Assembly (NCBI RefSeq): GCF_000264495.1 | Contig: NC_017954.1 | Location: 310,001 to 374,000 of the forward strand | DNA: 64,000 nucleotides | Direction of reading: 5' to 3' | From: Thermogladius calderae 1633 | Lineage (GTDB): Archaea; Thermoproteota; Thermoprotei_A; Sulfolobales; Desulfurococcaceae | Shown here: in pieces, positions 43,938-53,426 of the stretch | Position numbering within the stretch: position 1 is the stretch's first letter | Layout of the letters: every line of letters starts with the position of its first letter | Translations under genes and position numbers: made by a program | Notes under the pieces: generated by a model | Told to the model about the DNA's origin: nothing | What the model saw: the letters and a program-made list of their open reading frames with translations, nothing else | Databases searched by the model: none

Positions 43938-44419
43938 GTAAGAAGCCGGGTGAAGAGGGGAGGGCTGTATCCCTAGAGGAACTAGTTGCGAGAGCTGAGG
44001 AGTTGAAGGAGTACGCTGGCGCGTTGCAGTCGGCACTAAACACCTACCTGACACAGTACGCAGAGTTACAGCTGGTTCTAGACACTCTGAGAAACCTGCC
44101 ACAAGGAGAAACCCAGATATACGTCCTCTTAAATAGGCTCGGCTCTGCTATGGTACCGGCTGTAGTGAAAGACGGTTGGGACAAAAATGTAATAGTGAAC
44201 CTGGGCCTAAACTACTACGCAAAGGCGAGTAGGGACCAAGGCGTCAGCCTGCTGGAAAAAAGGCTACAGGCGGTGAAGAGGATCGTTGACAAACTGCAGA
44301 GGGACTACAAGTCTGTACTAGAGGAGTACTCGTACATCCAGCAAATCCTCACCCAGGTATTTGCTCAACTACAGTCTAGGCAAGCAGGTTCTACCAGCGT
44401 AGAAAGCGGAAGTAGATAA
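43934..44419 (+). CDS. pfdA: Prefoldin alpha subunit
   Basis: 161 aa, ATG overlapping eL20 (ATGA). Long coiled-coil helices at both ends (LVARAEELKEYAGALQSAL, and the C-terminal VKRIVDKLQRDYKSVLEEY) flank a beta-hairpin core (ETQIYVLLNRLGSAMVPA, VIVNLGLNYYAKAS), the standard prefoldin alpha arrangement. It forms a hexamer with beta subunits and passes nascent proteins to the thermosome. Confidence 0.94.
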   Translation: MSKKPGEEGRAVSLEELVARAEELKEYAGALQSALNTYLTQYAELQLVLDTLRNLPQGETQIYVLLNRLGSAMVPAVVKDGWDKNVIVNLGLNYYAKASRDQGVSLLEKRLQAVKRIVDKLQRDYKSVLEEYSYIQQILTQVFAQLQSRQAGSTSVESGSR

Positions 44420-44442
44420 TAGAGAACCTATAGGGTGTTTTC

Positions 44443-45327
44443 TTGTTTCGTAGGCTCAAGAGTGTCTTCTCAAACTTCGTCGAGAGAGTTGCGTCAATAG
44501 CGTTCTCAAAGGAGAAGCTACTAGGCGAGCTAGAGGAGCTGAAGCTAGAATTATTGTCGAACGACGTCGCTCTAGAAGTAGCGGAGGACATATCAAGCAA
44601 GCTTAACAAGGCTATAGAGGACAACGTGGTCAAGTCTAGAGAAAAGCTCGTAGAGTACTTGAAGGAGACTATCCTAGGCTACTTCCGCGAAGCAGGTAGT
44701 ATCGAGTTCGACAAGGCTGTTAGAAGCGAGAGGCCTTTCAAAATAGTCTTCCTAGGCGTAAACGGTGTCGGCAAAACCACCACTATAGCCAAGATAGCCT
44801 ACTACCTTAAAGAGAAGGGCTTGAAGCCCTTGATGGTGGCCGCGGATACCTTTAGGGCTGGAGCTCAAGAACAGCTGAAGATACATGGGGACAGAATAGG
44901 GGTCCCAGTCTTTACGGGTAGGTATGGGGTGAGCCCTGCCTCGGTGGCGTTCGATAGCATAGCATATGCGAAGAGCAGGGGCTTCGACGTGGTACTCATC
45001 GACACAGCTGGTAGAATGCACACAGACGTAGACTTGGTTGAGGAGTTGAGGAAGGTAGTGAAGGTCGTTAAGCCACACATGAAAATACTCGTAGTAGACG
45101 CCTTAACAGGGAACGACGCTATAGAACAGGCACGGTTCTTCAACGAGAAAGTAGGCGTAGACGCTGTTGTGATAGCTAAAGTAGATGCTTACGAGCAGGG
45201 GGGTGTCCCCGTGAGCATAGTCTACGCGATTAAGAAGCCAATCCTGTTTATAGGCGTCGGCCAGGACTACAAAGATTTAAAACTGTTTGACCCAATTGAG
45301 TACCTGGAAAGAATTTTACCCGCTTAG
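44443..45327 (+). CDS. ftsY: Signal recognition particle receptor FtsY
   Basis: 294 aa from TTG 44443. N domain helices cover about 1-95; the GTPase domain begins with GVNGVGKTTT at 105-114, then DTFRAGAQEQLKIH, and DTAGRMHTD. NG domain only: the acidic A domain of bacterial FtsY is missing, as usual in archaea. It targets SRP-bound ribosomes to SecYE; secE follows five bases later. Confidence 0.96.
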   Translation: MFRRLKSVFSNFVERVASIAFSKEKLLGELEELKLELLSNDVALEVAEDISSKLNKAIEDNVVKSREKLVEYLKETILGYFREAGSIEFDKAVRSERPFKIVFLGVNGVGKTTTIAKIAYYLKEKGLKPLMVAADTFRAGAQEQLKIHGDRIGVPVFTGRYGVSPASVAFDSIAYAKSRGFDVVLIDTAGRMHTDVDLVEELRKVVKVVKPHMKILVVDALTGNDAIEQARFFNEKVGVDAVVIAKVDAYEQGGVPVSIVYAIKKPILFIGVGQDYKDLKLFDPIEYLERILPA

Positions 45328-45341
45328 AAAGGGTGTCCGTG

Positions 45342-45524
45342 TTGGACTTGCGGGAGATGGTCGACCAGTGGAAGAAAATTTTCACTCTCGCGTCTAAACC
45401 CGAGAGAGACGATTTCATGACCACGCTCAAGTTGAGTTTACTTGGTATGGCTATCGTAGGGGGTATCGCGTTTATCATAAGAGTGATCTTCTACGCCTTC
45501 CTCTTCCCACAGATAGCGGGGTAG
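45342..45524 (+). CDS. secE: Protein translocase subunit SecE (Sec61 gamma homologue)
   Basis: 60 aa from TTG 45342 (MDLREMVDQWKKIFTLASKP), with GGGTG eight bases upstream; GTG 45333 would add three. An amphipathic helix is followed by one membrane span (SLLGMAIVGGIAFIIRVIFY). It clamps the two halves of SecY. The following spt5 gene starts four bases after the stop, the ancient secE-nusG pairing. Confidence 0.93.
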   Translation: MDLREMVDQWKKIFTLASKPERDDFMTTLKLSLLGMAIVGGIAFIIRVIFYAFLFPQIAG

Positions 45525-45528
45525 CAGT

Positions 45529-46002
45529 ATGTCCTCGGAGGAGGCTAAGATATATGCGGTAAGGACCACCGTAGGGCGTGAGCTGGACGTAGTCCTCATC
45601 CTGGAGAGGAGGATAAAGGAGCTGGCAGAAAAAGGCGAGGACGTCGGCATAGCCAGCCTGATAATACCCCCTGGTGTAAGAGGTTACATTTTCATCGAGG
45701 CTACAAAGCCCACGGGCATATACAAGGTCATATCCGAGGTAAAGCACTTGAAGAGCTCGTCTCTCATACTAGTATCCAAGGAGGAGATAGAGAGGCTCAT
45801 CAAGCCAAAGCCGGTAGTGGAGTCCATCAAAGTCGGCGACATAGTAGAGATCGTGAGAGGGCCGTTCAAGGGCATGAGAGCTCAGGTCACCAACGTGGAT
45901 AAGAATAAAAACATGCTTACGGTTAGCATTTTAGAAGCTACTCACGCGATACCTATAACTATCTCAGGTGAGTACGTGAAGCCTGTTAAGAAGGGTGATT
46001 AG
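45529..46002 (+). CDS. spt5: Transcription elongation factor Spt5 (NusG family)
   Basis: 157 aa. An NGN domain ([30 protein letters not shown]) is followed by a KOW domain with [20 protein letters not shown] near 99-118. With Spt4 it keeps RNA polymerase on the template and couples to ribosomes. Spt4 is not in the window. It is upstream of the L11-L1-L10 block as in most archaea. Confidence 0.96.
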   Translation: MSSEEAKIYAVRTTVGRELDVVLILERRIKELAEKGEDVGIASLIIPPGVRGYIFIEATKPTGIYKVISEVKHLKSSSLILVSKEEIERLIKPKPVVESIKVGDIVEIVRGPFKGMRAQVTNVDKNKNMLTVSILEATHAIPITISGEYVKPVKKGD

Positions 46003-46004
46003 CC

Positions 46005-46517
46005 GTGGGTAAGAAAGTCGTTAGGGTTATGGTGGAGGGCGGGAAGGCTAACCCTGGTCCGCCACTGGGTCCAACCCTGTCCTCTCTTAAGTTGAACGTG
46101 CAGGAGGTCGTAAAGGCGATCAACGAAGCCACGAAGGGATTCGAGGGTCTCAGCGTCCCCGTCGAGATCCATGTAGACACCTCGACTAAGAAGTACGAGA
46201 TCAAAGTAGGCGTACCCACCACGACAGCCCTTCTATTGAAGGAAGCGGGGGCTAGCCAGTTCACAGGTGACCCGGCTCACCAGAAGATAGGCGATCTAAA
46301 GATGGAGCAGGTCATCAAAGTGGCCATCTTGAAGAAGGATAAACTGACCGCTAGGACCCTCCGGTCCGCGGTCAAGACCGTTCTCGGTACAGCCAGGTCG
46401 ATAGGTCTGACCGTGGATGGTAAGGACCCCAAGGAGGTGCAGAAGCTTGTTGACGAAGGTTTTTACGACGAGTTACTAAAGAAGTTTGAGACCGAGTGGG
46501 AGAAAGAGGTGTCTTGA
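46005..46517 (+). CDS. rpl11: Large-subunit ribosomal protein uL11
   Basis: 170 aa from GTG 46005, two bases after spt5. The [17 protein letters not shown] segment and the C-terminal rRNA-binding [19 protein letters not shown] are the family marks. It forms the base of the stalk with uL10 and bL12-like proteins. The stop overlaps the uL1 ATG by one base. Confidence 0.97.
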   Translation: MGKKVVRVMVEGGKANPGPPLGPTLSSLKLNVQEVVKAINEATKGFEGLSVPVEIHVDTSTKKYEIKVGVPTTTALLLKEAGASQFTGDPAHQKIGDLKMEQVIKVAILKKDKLTARTLRSAVKTVLGTARSIGLTVDGKDPKEVQKLVDEGFYDELLKKFETEWEKEVS

Positions 46518-47161
46518 TGCCCATAACCAAGGAGATGCTTGTCCAGGCTGTAGAAAAGGCGGTATCGCACAAGCACGCTAACTTCAAGGAGACCGTGGAG
46601 CTGATAATAGTACTGAGAGACGTGAATGTGAAGGAGCTGGGCGGTAAAGTGAGAGAAACGGTGTTCCTGCCCAAGGGGAGGGGCAAAGAACGTAAAGTGT
46701 GTGTTGTGGCTGACGGCGAGATGGCGGAGAGAGCTAGGCAGGCAGGAGCTCACATGGTTCTTACGCCGGCCGACCTCCAGGGTATGACAAAAAAGAACGC
46801 AAAGAAGATTGCAGACACGTGTGATTGGGTTCTAGTCAAGACGGATCTAATGGCTGTCGTGGGTAGAACTCTCGGGCCGGCTCTTGGCCCCAGAGGTAAG
46901 GCACCGGTACCTGTCCCGCCCGGCTCGGACATGGTGGCCCTGATGAACAGGTTCAAGAACGCTGTGTTGGCCAGGCTAAAGGACCAGCCACAAGTAATGA
47001 CTTCTATAGGCACTGCTGACATGAAACCCGAGGACTTAGCCGAGAACGCACTCGCCGTGATCTCGGCCGTGGAGACAAAGCTTCCCCAAGGTGTAGCCAA
47101 TATCGACAAGGTTATAGTCAAGACTACGATGGGGATACCCGTAGAGGTTAGAGGTGTCTAG
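46517..47161 (+). CDS. rpl1: Large-subunit ribosomal protein uL1
   Basis: 214 aa from ATG 46517, preceded by GAGGTG; the longest frame adds seven residues. The two-domain uL1 is recognised by ETVELIIVLRDVNVKELGG and the GRTLGPALGPRGKAPVPVP hinge. In archaea uL1 also represses its own operon by binding mRNA; no clear target hairpin was identified here. It overlaps the next frame slightly. Confidence 0.96.
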   Translation: MPITKEMLVQAVEKAVSHKHANFKETVELIIVLRDVNVKELGGKVRETVFLPKGRGKERKVCVVADGEMAERARQAGAHMVLTPADLQGMTKKNAKKIADTCDWVLVKTDLMAVVGRTLGPALGPRGKAPVPVPPGSDMVALMNRFKNAVLARLKDQPQVMTSIGTADMKPEDLAENALAVISAVETKLPQGVANIDKVIVKTTMGIPVEVRGV

Positions 47162-47162
47162 T

Positions 47163-48188
47163 GTGCCAGCCCTCATGCAGAAAAGAGAGATCCCTGAGTG
47201 GAAAGTCAAGCAAGTAAAGGAGCTAGCAGAGGAGATCAAAAGGCACAAAACGATCCTCGTAGCGGACCTCACAGGTTTCCCTACGAACAAGCTTCAGGAG
47301 CTGAGAAAGAAGATAGGCAAGGTAGCATTTATCAAGGTCGTAAAGCCGAAGCTACTAGCCATCTCGCTGAGGGAAGCCGGGATAGACCCCGAGAAGACGG
47401 GTCTAACGAAGTACTTGACGGGCCAAGTAGCCCTCCTATTATCAGACATTAACGCGTTCGAGCTCAACAGCCTTCTCGAGAAGCACAAGTCGTACACGTA
47501 CTACAAGCCCGGCGACGTGGCGTCGAGCGAGATCGTTATACCGGAAGGGGACACAGGCATACCTCCAGGACCTATGTTGAGCGTGTTCGGGAGGCTTAAA
47601 ATACCAACAAAAGTCGTTGGGAACTCTATTCAAATAGCCAAGGACACGGTCGTGGCTAAACCGGGCGACCAGATATCACCGGAGCTAGCCAGCCTACTCC
47701 AGAAATTGGACCTCCCCTTAAAGGAGGTCAAGCTGAGAGTCAAAGTGGCTTACGACGGCGGGATCCTCATCCCCGGCGATAGACTGGCGTTGAATGTCGA
47801 CGAGTACGTAGAGCTCTTGAAGGTAGCGGCTCTGGACTACCTGAAGGTAGGCGTCGAGATAGCGTGGCCGGAGCCCGACATCCTAAGGCTAACCCTGGTG
47901 AAAGCCCACAGACAGGCACTAGGTCTAGCAGTAGAGACAGCCTTCGTGACCCCTGACACCGTGGAGCACATTATTAGGGTCGCTGAGAGTAAGGCCCTGG
48001 CGCTAGCAGCGGCCGTGTCAGAGAAGGCACCAGAACTGGGACTCAAGGTCAGCGTGGTTCAGCAACCATCTCAGCCTCAGCAGCAGGCTACCGAGAAGAA
48101 GGAGGAAGAGAAGAAAGAGGAGGAGAAGCAGGAGACGATCAGCGAAGAGCAACTGGCTGAAGGGCTCGGAGCCCTCTTCGGGATGTAG
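47163..48188 (+). CDS. rpl10: Large-subunit stalk protein uL10 (P0)
   Basis: 341 aa from GTG 47163, six bases after GAGGTG (47151-47156). N-terminal rRNA-binding domain (EIKRHKTILVADLTGFPTNK), archaeal insertion domain, and C-terminal helices that bind bL12-like dimers. It ends in a charged linker of Lys/Glu repeats and [14 protein letters not shown], identical to the end of the next protein, which recruits translation factors. The last 116 bases repeat in the next gene. Confidence 0.96.
   Translation: MPALMQKREIPEWKVKQVKELAEEIKRHKTILVADLTGFPTNKLQELRKKIGKVAFIKVVKPKLLAISLREAGIDPEKTGLTKYLTGQVALLLSDINAFELNSLLEKHKSYTYYKPGDVASSEIVIPEGDTGIPPGPMLSVFGRLKIPTKVVGNSIQIAKDTVVAKPGDQISPELASLLQKLDLPLKEVKLRVKVAYDGGILIPGDRLALNVDEYVELLKVAALDYLKVGVEIAWPEPDILRLTLVKAHRQALGLAVETAFVTPDTVEHIIRVAESKALALAAAVSEKAPELGLKVSVVQQPSQPQQQATEKKEEEKKEEEKQETISEEQLAEGLGALFGM
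48072..48187 (+). repeat. 116-bp direct repeat, copy 1 (3' end of uL10 gene)
   Basis: Bases 48072-48187 match 48488-48603 with a single difference (A at 48090, G at 48506). Both copies end at the stop codons of stalk protein genes and encode the same charged tail. Confidence 0.95.
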
Positions 48189-48226
48189 CCTATTTGGTTC
48201 ACGATAGTTTTAAAACCCTTGCATTA

Positions 48227-48235
48227 ATTTAAAAA
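48227..48235 (+). promoter_or_regulatory. TATA box of the bL12-type stalk protein gene
   Basis: TTTAAAAAG; a second box TTTTAAAAC lies at 48208-48216. The two boxes would give separate, probably strong expression of the stalk protein, which is needed in several copies per ribosome. Confidence 0.5.
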
Positions 48236-48268
48236 GCCCTGAAACAATCTACAATGCGTGTAGAGGTG

Positions 48269-48604
48269 ATGTCTATAGAGTACATCTATGCTTCCCTACT
48301 ACTCTATAGAGCCGGCAAGGAGATAAATGAGGAAAACGTGAAGAAGGTCCTGGAAGCAGCTGGTGTAGCCGTAGACGAGGTAAGGGTTAAGTCCCTCGTT
48401 GCGGCGCTCAAGACGATCGACATAGGCAAGGTGCTAGAGCAAGCACTAGCGGCGCCTGTTGCGGCAGCCCCAGTAGCTCAGCCGGTACAGCCTCAGCAGC
48501 AGGCTGCCGAGAAGAAGGAGGAAGAGAAGAAAGAGGAGGAGAAGCAGGAGACGATCAGCGAAGAGCAACTGGCTGAAGGGCTCGGAGCCCTCTTCGGGAT
48601 GTAA
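48269..48604 (+). CDS. rpl12: Large-subunit acidic stalk protein P1/L12
   Basis: 111 aa from ATG 48269 ([19 protein letters not shown]); an in-frame ATG at 48254 could give five more residues on a leaderless message. The helical N-terminal domain dimerises on uL10. An Ala/Pro/Gln hinge precedes the Lys/Glu linker and the factor-binding end [14 protein letters not shown]. The stop-proximal 116 bases are a near-perfect copy of the uL10 gene end. Confidence 0.94.
   Translation: MSIEYIYASLLLYRAGKEINEENVKKVLEAAGVAVDEVRVKSLVAALKTIDIGKVLEQALAAPVAAAPVAQPVQPQQQAAEKKEEEKKEEEKQETISEEQLAEGLGALFGM
48488..48603 (+). repeat. 116-bp direct repeat, copy 2 (3' end of L12 gene)
   Basis: Second copy of the repeat at 48072-48187, 416 bases downstream, one mismatch. 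Identity at third codon positions goes beyond protein-level constraint and indicates gene conversion or recent duplication. Confidence 0.95.
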
Positions 48605-48693
48605 CACACCCCAGTTCTACTCCCACGAAGCAGCAGAAGTATTTTAATATAACAGCGGGTTTCTATACTCTTTGATGCCTACCGGGGGTATTC

Positions 48694-51399
48694 TTGTCTA
48701 CAAGCGACATAGACCTAGGATACTTGAGGAGGTACGGGTACGAGAAGTACAGGTGCATCAAGTGCGAAGGAGTAATATGGAGTACGAGACCTCGAGAGAC
48801 GTGCCCCGATAGACCCTGCTCTAAGTACGAGTTCCTCTACAAGGACTATAAGAACCTGAGACCTCTCTCCCTCCGAGAGGTTAGGAGCAGGTTCATCGAC
48901 TTCCTCGTAAGGAGAGGCCACGAGGTCGTCGACCCCTATCCTGTACTAGCAAAGTGGCGCGACGACCTCTACTTGACGATTGCGTCGATAATAGTCTTCC
49001 AGCCGCACGTGACCGACGGTCTCGTCGATCCACCCTACAACCCTCTCGTGATAGTTCAGCCGTCGATCAGGCTGACAGACATAGACAACGTCGGGCTCAC
49101 TTTCGGTAGGCACATGACTAGTTTCGAAATGGGGGGCATGCACGCCTTCAACAAGCCCGGTAAGTTTGTTTACTGGGTCGAGGGAGTCCTAGACAACACG
49201 ATAGACTTCTTCACAAAGGAGATCGGGCTGAGCATGGACGACATAGTCTTCAAAGAGTCTTGGTGGGAGGGAGGGGGCAACGCTGGCCCAGCCCCCGAAG
49301 TGCTGGTCGACGGTCTAGAGGTGGCTACGCTCGTATTCATGAAGTATAAGGACGCAGGTGGTAGGTGGGTAGACAACCCCGTACTAGTCGTCGACTGCGG
49401 GTATGGTATCGAGAGGATCACGTGGCTTACTCAGAGAACCCCGACCGGCTTCCACGCAGTGTACGGTAGCCTGGTAGGCAAGTTCAAAGACCTCCTCGGG
49501 GTCGAGGAGCCCCCTAGCGATGTCCTGAAGAAGATCGTGTACGAGACTAGCGACAAGGAGATATCCTCTGTGAGCGAACTCCTAGACCTCGCTACCAAGT
49601 TGGGCTTCGGCGAGTACGCTAAAGACTTAGAGAGGAGCGTCTACACGTACTCTATACTCGACCATACGAGGACGCTAGCTCTAATGCTCGCGGACGGGAT
49701 AGTCCCGTCAAATACAGGAGAAGGCTACTTAGCGAGGCTAGTGGCTAGAAGGCTCGCGAGGAACGTACTACTCGCTGGCGTGGAGCTTAGCAAGGTAAGA
49801 GACGTTGTACTGGAGCTAATCAACGCCCAGATAAACTACTGGACCGGGGACTACGTCTTCGGCAAGCTGGCTGGTAGAAGAGACTACATCCTGGAAGTGG
49901 CACAGGCGGAGATAGGCAAGTTCGTTGACACGTTAGTCGAGAGCGAGAGCCTTGTTAGGAAAATCGTCTCCAGGAAAAAGCAGCTGGGCCTAGAAGACCT
50001 GATCTCGATATACGACTCTTACGGTATACCCCCGGAGATAGTTGTCGAGAAAGCCAGGTCTCTGGGCACCAACGTCCAGTTACCACCAGACTTCTACTCG
50101 GTCGTGGCAGCGAGGCACTCTGCGCCGCCGAGGCTAGCGAAGCAGGTCGAGAAGCAGGAGGAGTTCGAGTGGGCGAGTAACCTGTGGGAGACGGTGCCGG
50201 AGTTCCACATCGACCCCTATAAGAAGAGCACGGAGGCTAGAGTGCTAGGCGTTAAAGGTAGGCTGGTGGTCTTGGACAGGACAGTGATCTATCCGAGGTC
50301 GGGTGGGCAGGACTACGACACGGGCATCGTGAGGTTTGGCGAAGAAGTCTACAGGGTTCTCGAGGCGTACAAGTTCGGGAACGTCATAGTCCACGTGCTA
50401 GACCGTGAGCCCTCTCTCAGACCAGGTGACACCGTCGTAGTCGAGGTTGACTGGGGTAGGAGGTATAGGCTTATGAGACACCACACGGCGACCCACATAG
50501 TTCTCGCAGCCGCCAGGAAGGTACTGGGAGAACACGTTTGGCAAGCCGGCGCCGAGAAGACCGTCGAGAAGGCTAGGCTAGACATAACCCACTACAAGCC
50601 CCTGTCAAAAGAGGATGTAGAGGCCATAGAGAAAGAGGCTAATAGAATAGTCGACTTAAGGATCGATCTAAACTTCAACACCTTGAGTAGGTTTGACGCT
50701 GAGAAGAAGTACGGGATTAGGCTGTACCAGGGTGGTTCGGTCTATTCGAGTAACGTAAGAGTCGTCGAGATACCAGGTTTCGACGCTCAAGCGTGTTACG
50801 GGACGCACGTCAAGAACACAGCCGAGGTCGGCGGGATAAAGATAATCAACGTGGACAGGATACAGGAGGGCGTTGTCAGGCTGGAGTTTGTATCGGCAAC
50901 CAGGATACCAGAGGTCATGAGAGACTTCATGGATGAAGAGCAGAAAGCCCTGAGTATCCTGGGCGGGGACAACATAGTTGCGGCTGCCGAGAGAATAGTA
51001 AACGAGCTCAAGGAAAAGACATCCCTCTTAAGCAGGTACAGGGGTCTCCTCAAGGAGATCCTCCTCGAGAGGAGCGTTGTGAGCGCGAGTTGCGGGTTCG
51101 AGTACTACTTCGTCCTCATACCGATAGAGGACGAGGCGCTTAGGAAGGAAGTCGTTGAAGAGGCCGCCTTGAAGAGGAGAGCAATGGTTGTCGTCTTAAT
51201 GGGCGACTTACTCGAGATAGCGGTAGACCCTACTAAGGCGAGAGAGAGGGGTTTGGACCTCACAAAAGTGGTAAAGGAGCTCGGTCAGTACGGTAAAGGC
51301 GGGGGTAAACCAGACCACGTGATAGTCAAGCTATTCAAGCCCACAGACCCCGGTCTTATCAACCATGTAATCGAGAAGGCTGTTTGCTCCAGTAAATAG
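48694..51399 (+). CDS. alaS: Alanyl-tRNA synthetase
   Basis: 901 aa from TTG 48694. The archaeal N-terminal zinc-finger-like segment has C21, C24, C37 and C42. The class II catalytic core contains FQPHVTDG, VQPSIRLTDIDNVGLTFGRH and DCGYGIERITWL. The editing domain has HHTATH at about 594-599 and CYGTH at about 701-705, and the C-terminal dimer/DHHA1 region is present (NIVAAAERIVNEL, GKGGGKPD). It charges tRNA-Ala and clears Ser and Gly. Confidence 0.97.
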   Translation: MSTSDIDLGYLRRYGYEKYRCIKCEGVIWSTRPRETCPDRPCSKYEFLYKDYKNLRPLSLREVRSRFIDFLVRRGHEVVDPYPVLAKWRDDLYLTIASIIVFQPHVTDGLVDPPYNPLVIVQPSIRLTDIDNVGLTFGRHMTSFEMGGMHAFNKPGKFVYWVEGVLDNTIDFFTKEIGLSMDDIVFKESWWEGGGNAGPAPEVLVDGLEVATLVFMKYKDAGGRWVDNPVLVVDCGYGIERITWLTQRTPTGFHAVYGSLVGKFKDLLGVEEPPSDVLKKIVYETSDKEISSVSELLDLATKLGFGEYAKDLERSVYTYSILDHTRTLALMLADGIVPSNTGEGYLARLVARRLARNVLLAGVELSKVRDVVLELINAQINYWTGDYVFGKLAGRRDYILEVAQAEIGKFVDTLVESESLVRKIVSRKKQLGLEDLISIYDSYGIPPEIVVEKARSLGTNVQLPPDFYSVVAARHSAPPRLAKQVEKQEEFEWASNLWETVPEFHIDPYKKSTEARVLGVKGRLVVLDRTVIYPRSGGQDYDTGIVRFGEEVYRVLEAYKFGNVIVHVLDREPSLRPGDTVVVEVDWGRRYRLMRHHTATHIVLAAARKVLGEHVWQAGAEKTVEKARLDITHYKPLSKEDVEAIEKEANRIVDLRIDLNFNTLSRFDAEKKYGIRLYQGGSVYSSNVRVVEIPGFDAQACYGTHVKNTAEVGGIKIINVDRIQEGVVRLEFVSATRIPEVMRDFMDEEQKALSILGGDNIVAAAERIVNELKEKTSLLSRYRGLLKEILLERSVVSASCGFEYYFVLIPIEDEALRKEVVEEAALKRRAMVVVLMGDLLEIAVDPTKARERGLDLTKVVKELGQYGKGGGKPDHVIVKLFKPTDPGLINHVIEKAVCSSK

Positions 51400-51457
51400 C
51401 CTCGAAGGCGTCGCGCTCATTCTTTTAAACCGGTTTAACTCATAGAAGCATAAAGGC

Positions 51458-51532
51458 GGGCCCGTCGCCTAGCCAGGATAGGGCGCCGGCCTTCTAAGCC
51501 GGAGGCCCGGGGTTCGAATCCCCGCGGGCCCG
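51458..51532 (+). tRNA. tRNA-Arg (anticodon UCU)
   Basis: 75 bases: acceptor GGGCCCG/CGGGCCC, D stem GCCU/GGGC, anticodon stem CCGGC/GCCGG with loop CUUCUAA (anticodon UCU), T stem CGGGG/CCCCG with loop UUCGAAU, discriminator G. It reads AGA/AGG, the dominant arginine codons in this genome. No intron. Confidence 0.96.
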
Positions 51533-51640
51533 CTTGGGCAGAATATCTCATCTTAAGGATTAACCCCGTCGCGGGGAGACTACGCCCACTTCTAGACTGA
51601 ACTCAAGAAAACACGCGTGAAAGCCGTTGGACGGAGTTGT

Positions 51641-52918
51641 CTAGTTTATTACGTAGCCGCGTAAGTCGAAGAATGTGGCTTCACTAATCGCTACCTTAAC
51701 CCACCTCCCGTAGTCTAGATCCTCCTCCGATCTCAGGACGACCGGTATGTAGTTTTCAAGCCTACACACCCAGCCTTTTTCTTTTTCTGTGGTGAAGCAG
51801 TTCTGAACCGTGTTGACGTACCTCTGTTTGTCTTCGAGACCCACCTGTTCTATTACTCTCAGTGCTTGGAGCACACGTGATTTCTTTGTCTGAGTAGGGA
51901 TCTGGGGTAGAGACGTGGCTAGCGTCCTAGGTCTTATACTGTAAGCCGCTAGGTGTACTCTTTCGAACCTTAGCTTCTTGATGACTTCTACTGTGTCCTG
52001 GAAGTCCTCGTCCGTCTCGTGTGGGAAGCCGACGAGTATGTCGGTGGCGATACTAATGCCCGGGATCTTGCTCTTCAGTTCCTCGACGTAATCGATGTAC
52101 TCTTCAACGGTGTACTTCCTCCCCATAAGCTTAAGTATCCTGTTACTGCCCGATTGGAGGGGTATATGGAGGAACTTGTAGACTTTCCTATGCTGTAGGG
52201 CTTCCACGAGGTCGTCTAGGATGTAGCTCAAGTGTTCGGGGTTGAGCATGCCAACCCTTACCATGAAGTCCCCCTCGACCTCAGCCACGGACTCGATTAA
52301 CTCCGGCAATTTCCGGGTCTTGTAGAGGTCGATCCCGTATGTGCCGAGGTCCATGCCGGTGAGTTCTATCTCTACAGCACCAAGCCTGACAGCTTCTTCG
52401 ACAGCCTTCTTGACGTCCTCGATGGGGTGGCTTACGAGCACCCTCCTAGCGTGTTTCACGATGCAGAAAGTGCAGTTGCCCAGGCAGCCCTCCTGTGCGG
52501 GTATTGGAGCTATTCTACCCGTCAAGAAGACACCTATAGACCCCCTGCTCCTAAGCCCTGTCAACAAGACGACTCTAGAGTTGGACTCGACGGCGAGGTA
52601 TATTTTGTCGGCGTTCTGAGGCGAGACGATACTGGCGTCAGGCGCCAGCTTGGCTACCTTATAGGGCTGGGCCTTGGCGAGGCAGCCCGCGACCACTAGT
52701 TTTTTACCGCTCTCCTTAGCTAGTCTGTAAAGCTCGGCGATCCTCCTCGCCATCCTATACTCGGTATCGAGCCTTACAGTACACGTGTTGATCACTAGGG
52801 CGTCAGCGCTGGTAGGGTCGTCTACTATACCATGCCCCCTATCGGTGAGAACTCTCTTCATTAATGCCTCGTCGCTCTTGTTCAAAGCACATCCATAGGT
52901 CTCTAGGTATACTTTCAT
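51641..52918 (-). CDS. tRNA methylthiotransferase, MtaB/CDKAL1-type
   Basis: 425 aa, ATG start. N-terminal UPF0004 domain binds one cluster via C10, C46 and C79; radical SAM domain has C145-x3-C149-x2-C152 (GCLGNCTFC); a C-terminal TRAM domain follows. Archaeal members of this MiaB-like family convert t6A to ms2t6A at tRNA position 37. That fits with Pcc1 of the t6A-making KEOPS complex at 57.8 kb. It is divergent from aIF2 beta. Confidence 0.92.
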   Translation of the reverse strand: MKVYLETYGCALNKSDEALMKRVLTDRGHGIVDDPTSADALVINTCTVRLDTEYRMARRIAELYRLAKESGKKLVVAGCLAKAQPYKVAKLAPDASIVSPQNADKIYLAVESNSRVVLLTGLRSRGSIGVFLTGRIAPIPAQEGCLGNCTFCIVKHARRVLVSHPIEDVKKAVEEAVRLGAVEIELTGMDLGTYGIDLYKTRKLPELIESVAEVEGDFMVRVGMLNPEHLSYILDDLVEALQHRKVYKFLHIPLQSGSNRILKLMGRKYTVEEYIDYVEELKSKIPGISIATDILVGFPHETDEDFQDTVEVIKKLRFERVHLAAYSIRPRTLATSLPQIPTQTKKSRVLQALRVIEQVGLEDKQRYVNTVQNCFTTEKEKGWVCRLENYIPVVLRSEEDLDYGRWVKVAISEATFFDLRGYVIN

Positions 52919-52994
52919 CTAGTCTTCCTCAACGTTACTTTGAATGAGAGTTATTAAAGCCCTATTAACCATTAAATCTAGGAGCGTGGTCTTG

Positions 52995-53426
52995 ATGTCA
53001 AAACGTGCTAGGGACTACGCCTACGAGGAACTACTCGAGAGAGCCTACAGTAGGCTCCCGCAGAAGACCAGTAGTGGCGAAGTCTTCGAGGTGCCCAAGG
53101 CGGAAGTTACAGTTGTAGGCGGTAAGACTATAATAACGAACTTCAGGAAAATAGCCGACGTTCTAGCACGCGACGAGTCTCTCCTCCAGCACTACTACAT
53201 CAAGGAGCTGGGTGTACCAGCTGTGATCAACGAGGCGGGCCAACTGGTGCTGCAGGGTAAGTTCAATGCTATAGTGATTAACAAGTTCCTAGACATGTTC
53301 GTGAAGAAGTACGTTAGATGCCCGACCTGTGGTAGCTATCACACCAAGCTGATAAGGAAGGGCAAGGTCTTTGTTCTCAAGTGTGAGGCGTGCGGCGCCG
53401 AGACAACAGTGGAGGCGTTCAAATGA
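52995..53426 (+). CDS. eif2b: Translation initiation factor aIF2 beta
   Basis: 143 aa from ATG 52995, with GGAGCGTGG upstream; the longest frame adds 17 residues through a promoter-like A/T stretch. The core has ITNFRKIADVLARDESLLQ and LQGKFNAIVINKFLDMFVKK; the zinc ribbon has C109-x2-C112 and C130-x2-C133. It is part of the heterotrimer that brings initiator tRNA. The stop overlaps the next ATG (ATGA). Confidence 0.96.
   Translation: MSKRARDYAYEELLERAYSRLPQKTSSGEVFEVPKAEVTVVGGKTIITNFRKIADVLARDESLLQHYYIKELGVPAVINEAGQLVLQGKFNAIVINKFLDMFVKKYVRCPTCGSYHTKLIRKGKVFVLKCEACGAETTVEAFK

Noticed and set aside
29867-48630. A 14-base identity (29867-29880 and 48617-48630)
   Set aside because: Several 14-base matches are expected by chance in 64 kb, and the flanks diverge; not evidence of a mobile element.
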